DNA from: Ruminococcus sp.
GTDB lineage: Bacteria > Bacillota > Clostridia > Oscillospirales > Acutalibacteraceae
Reading direction: 5' to 3'
Length of the DNA stretch: 6,392 nt
Assembly: GCA_023667385.1 (NCBI GenBank)
Contig: JAMPAE010000092.1
Location: 1 to 6,392, forward strand
In this document: positions 5,016 to 6,392 of the stretch, piece after piece
How positions within the stretch are numbered: position 1 is the stretch's first letter
Layout: each line of letters begins with the position of its first letter
Program-made: the position numbers and the translations under genes
Notes under the pieces: generated by a model
What the model saw: only the letters and a program-made list of their open reading frames with translations
What the model was told of the DNA's origin: nothing
Databases searched by the model: none

Positions 5016-5843
5016 ATGAACAGTAATTCCAAAGTGAAGAAGCTCATTTCTTCTCCTTATCTCATCTGGGCGGCAATTTTCATCATTGTTCCGCTTCTGT
5101 TCGTTGTGTATTATTCGGTTGTTGACGCAAACGGAAACTTCACGCTTCAATATGTTGCCGACATCGGAAAATATAAAGACATAATGCTCACGTCAATCTG
5201 GCTTGGACTGATTGCAACGATTATCAGCCTTTTTATTTCATATCCGCTGGCGTATATCATGGCAAGAAGCAGCCTGAATGTTCAGCGCACAATGATGATG
5301 CTTGTGATGCTGCCAATGTGGATGAACCTGCTCATCAGAACTTACTCGCTGATGATTATTTTGCAGGATACGGGTATCATCAACTCGGTGCTGACAGCGC
5401 TGCATTTGCCGAATGCGCACATGATCAACACTCAGGGCGCAGTTGTGCTTGGCATGATTTATAACTACATTCCATATATGATCCTGCCGCTTTATTCAAT
5501 CATGGCAAAAATTGATCACGGTCTGATTGAGGCTGCGGAAGATCTTGGAGCAAACAAGCTCAATGTGTTCAAAAAGGTAATTTTGCCGCTGAGCCTGCCG
5601 GGTGTTGCTTCAGGCTTCACAATGGTTTTCGTGCCGTCAGTTTCAACTTTCTATATTTCAAAAAAGCTTGGCGGAAACGCATTTTCGCTTGTCGGCGATA
5701 TTATCGAAATGCAGTTTAAATCTGCCAATAACTATAACCTCGGTGCGGCTTTGTCACTGGTGCTGATGGTGCTCATCATCATCTGCATGGCAATTATGAA
5801 CCGCTTCACCGGTGAGGATGATGACGGAGGTGTGCTGATATGA
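5016..5843 (+). CDS. potB: Spermidine/putrescine-type ABC importer permease PotB
   Basis: Inner-membrane permease, one half of the transmembrane channel, 275 aa (normal family length). About six hydrophobic segments are visible, roughly at residues 15-36, 59-83, 92-115, 141-163, 195-215 and 241-262. The cytoplasmic EAA loop that docks on PotA is clear: EAAEDLGANKLNVF followed by VILPLSLPG (from residue 172). The start ATG lies 3 nt after the potA stop. Its ribosome binding site is the GGAGGAGGAG stretch encoding PotA's last glutamates, so translational coupling is likely. The gene overlaps potC by four bases (ATGA). The product ends in a short acidic cytoplasmic tail (GEDDDGG). Substrate specificity is set mainly by the binding protein, which is not in the window. 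Confidence 0.93.
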   Translation: MNSNSKVKKLISSPYLIWAAIFIIVPLLFVVYYSVVDANGNFTLQYVADIGKYKDIMLTSIWLGLIATIISLFISYPLAYIMARSSLNVQRTMMMLVMLPMWMNLLIRTYSLMIILQDTGIINSVLTALHLPNAHMINTQGAVVLGMIYNYIPYMILPLYSIMAKIDHGLIEAAEDLGANKLNVFKKVILPLSLPGVASGFTMVFVPSVSTFYISKKLGGNAFSLVGDIIEMQFKSANNYNLGAALSLVLMVLIIICMAIMNRFTGEDDDGGVLI

Positions 5844-6392
5844 AAACAAAAATGTCACCTCTTGCAAAGCTTTATGTTGCACTCATCATGATTTTCCTTT
5901 ATGCGCCGATTATTGTTATGATTGTTTTTTCGTTCAATAATTCACCCAGCACAAGCGTAATGTCCGGCTTTTCACTTCGTTGGTATCGTTCATTGCTCAG
6001 CGATTCTGCAACGATCAATGCACTTTATAACACGCTGATTTTGGCTGTCACTTCCTCACTTTGTGCAACAGTAATCGGCACTGCTGCCGCAGTCGGCATC
6101 AACGCCATGAAAAATAAGCTCATCAAAAGGGCAACCATGAGCGTCACCAACATCCCGATGATGAATCCCGAAATCGTAACAGGTATCTCAATGATGCTGC
6201 TGTTTGTTTTTGTGGGCAGGCTCATCGGCGTGACAGATGTGCTCGGCTTTTGGACAATGTTGATTGCTCACATCACGTTCAACCTGCCTTATGTCATTTT
6301 GTCAGTACTTCCAAAGCTGCGCCAGCTCGATCCGCATCTTCCGGAAGCCGCAATGGATTTGGGCTGCACGCCGATTCAGGCTTTCTTCAAGG
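5840..6392 (+). CDS. potC: Spermidine/putrescine-type ABC importer permease PotC, 3'-truncated by window edge
   Basis: Second permease subunit, partner of PotB in the membrane. The ATG at 5840 overlaps the potB stop (ATGA) and has GGAGG (5826-5830) 9 nt upstream. The frame stays open for 184 codons to the window end, about 70% of the usual 255-265 aa. It begins MKTKMSPLAKLYVALIMIFLYAPIIVMIVFSFN, a first membrane segment with the YAPI...FSFN signature common in PotC, followed by SLRWYRSLL. Further hydrophobic segments lie near 64-86, 112-130 and 136-157. The EAA loop is present at residues 169-182 (EAAMDLGCTPIQAF) just before the cut. Downstream, a potD binding-protein gene would be expected but cannot be seen. 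Confidence 0.93.
   Translation, partial: MKTKMSPLAKLYVALIMIFLYAPIIVMIVFSFNNSPSTSVMSGFSLRWYRSLLSDSATINALYNTLILAVTSSLCATVIGTAAAVGINAMKNKLIKRATMSVTNIPMMNPEIVTGISMMLLFVFVGRLIGVTDVLGFWTMLIAHITFNLPYVILSVLPKLRQLDPHLPEAAMDLGCTPIQAFFK

Overview
The window looks like a chromosomal segment of a low-to-medium GC Gram-positive anaerobe, most likely a gut Clostridia (Oscillospirales/Ruminococcaceae-like). This is inferred from strong AGGAG-type ribosome binding sites, consensus sigma-A promoters, U-tract terminators and the gene families present. I cannot name the species. No tRNA, rRNA, CRISPR array, insertion sequence or phage gene is visible.

Layout. (1) 1-956, plus: the 3' part of an Ldh2-type malate/L-lactate dehydrogenase, cut by the left edge, followed by a 12-bp hairpin terminator. 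(2) 1103-2281, plus: a small bacterial malic enzyme with its own extended -10 promoter and a 9-bp inverted repeat just upstream. (3) 2378-3268, minus: an N-terminally anchored or secreted alpha/beta-hydrolase (esterase/lipase), convergent with the malic enzyme. The two share a hairpin at 2327-2358 that looks best as the terminator of the minus-strand gene. (4) 3269-3890: a 622-base gene-free region dense in signals. It holds a consensus minus-strand promoter for the hydrolase, a plus-strand extended -10 promoter feeding a short structured RNA with its own terminator (about 3433-3505), and a second perfect plus-strand promoter (TTGACA-17-TATATT). The second promoter starts a roughly 249-nt leader with an internal U7 terminator. 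(5) 3891-6392, plus: a tightly packed ABC importer operon of the spermidine/putrescine type, potA-potB-potC, with potC cut by the right edge. The substrate-binding protein (potD) would be expected just outside the window.

How the parts fit. The dehydrogenase and malic enzyme both handle malate/pyruvate/lactate-level 2-hydroxy acids with nicotinamide cofactors and may be metabolically linked, but each appears separately transcribed. The importer genes form one operon: 3-nt spacing between potA and potB and a 4-nt ATGA overlap between potB and potC. Its expression is probably controlled by premature termination in the leader.

The proteins are ordinary members of known families. The part worth a second look is the 3269-3890 regulatory region: a candidate small RNA and a candidate attenuator or riboswitch-like leader ahead of a polyamine-type importer. 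I could not match either to a known RNA family by eye.
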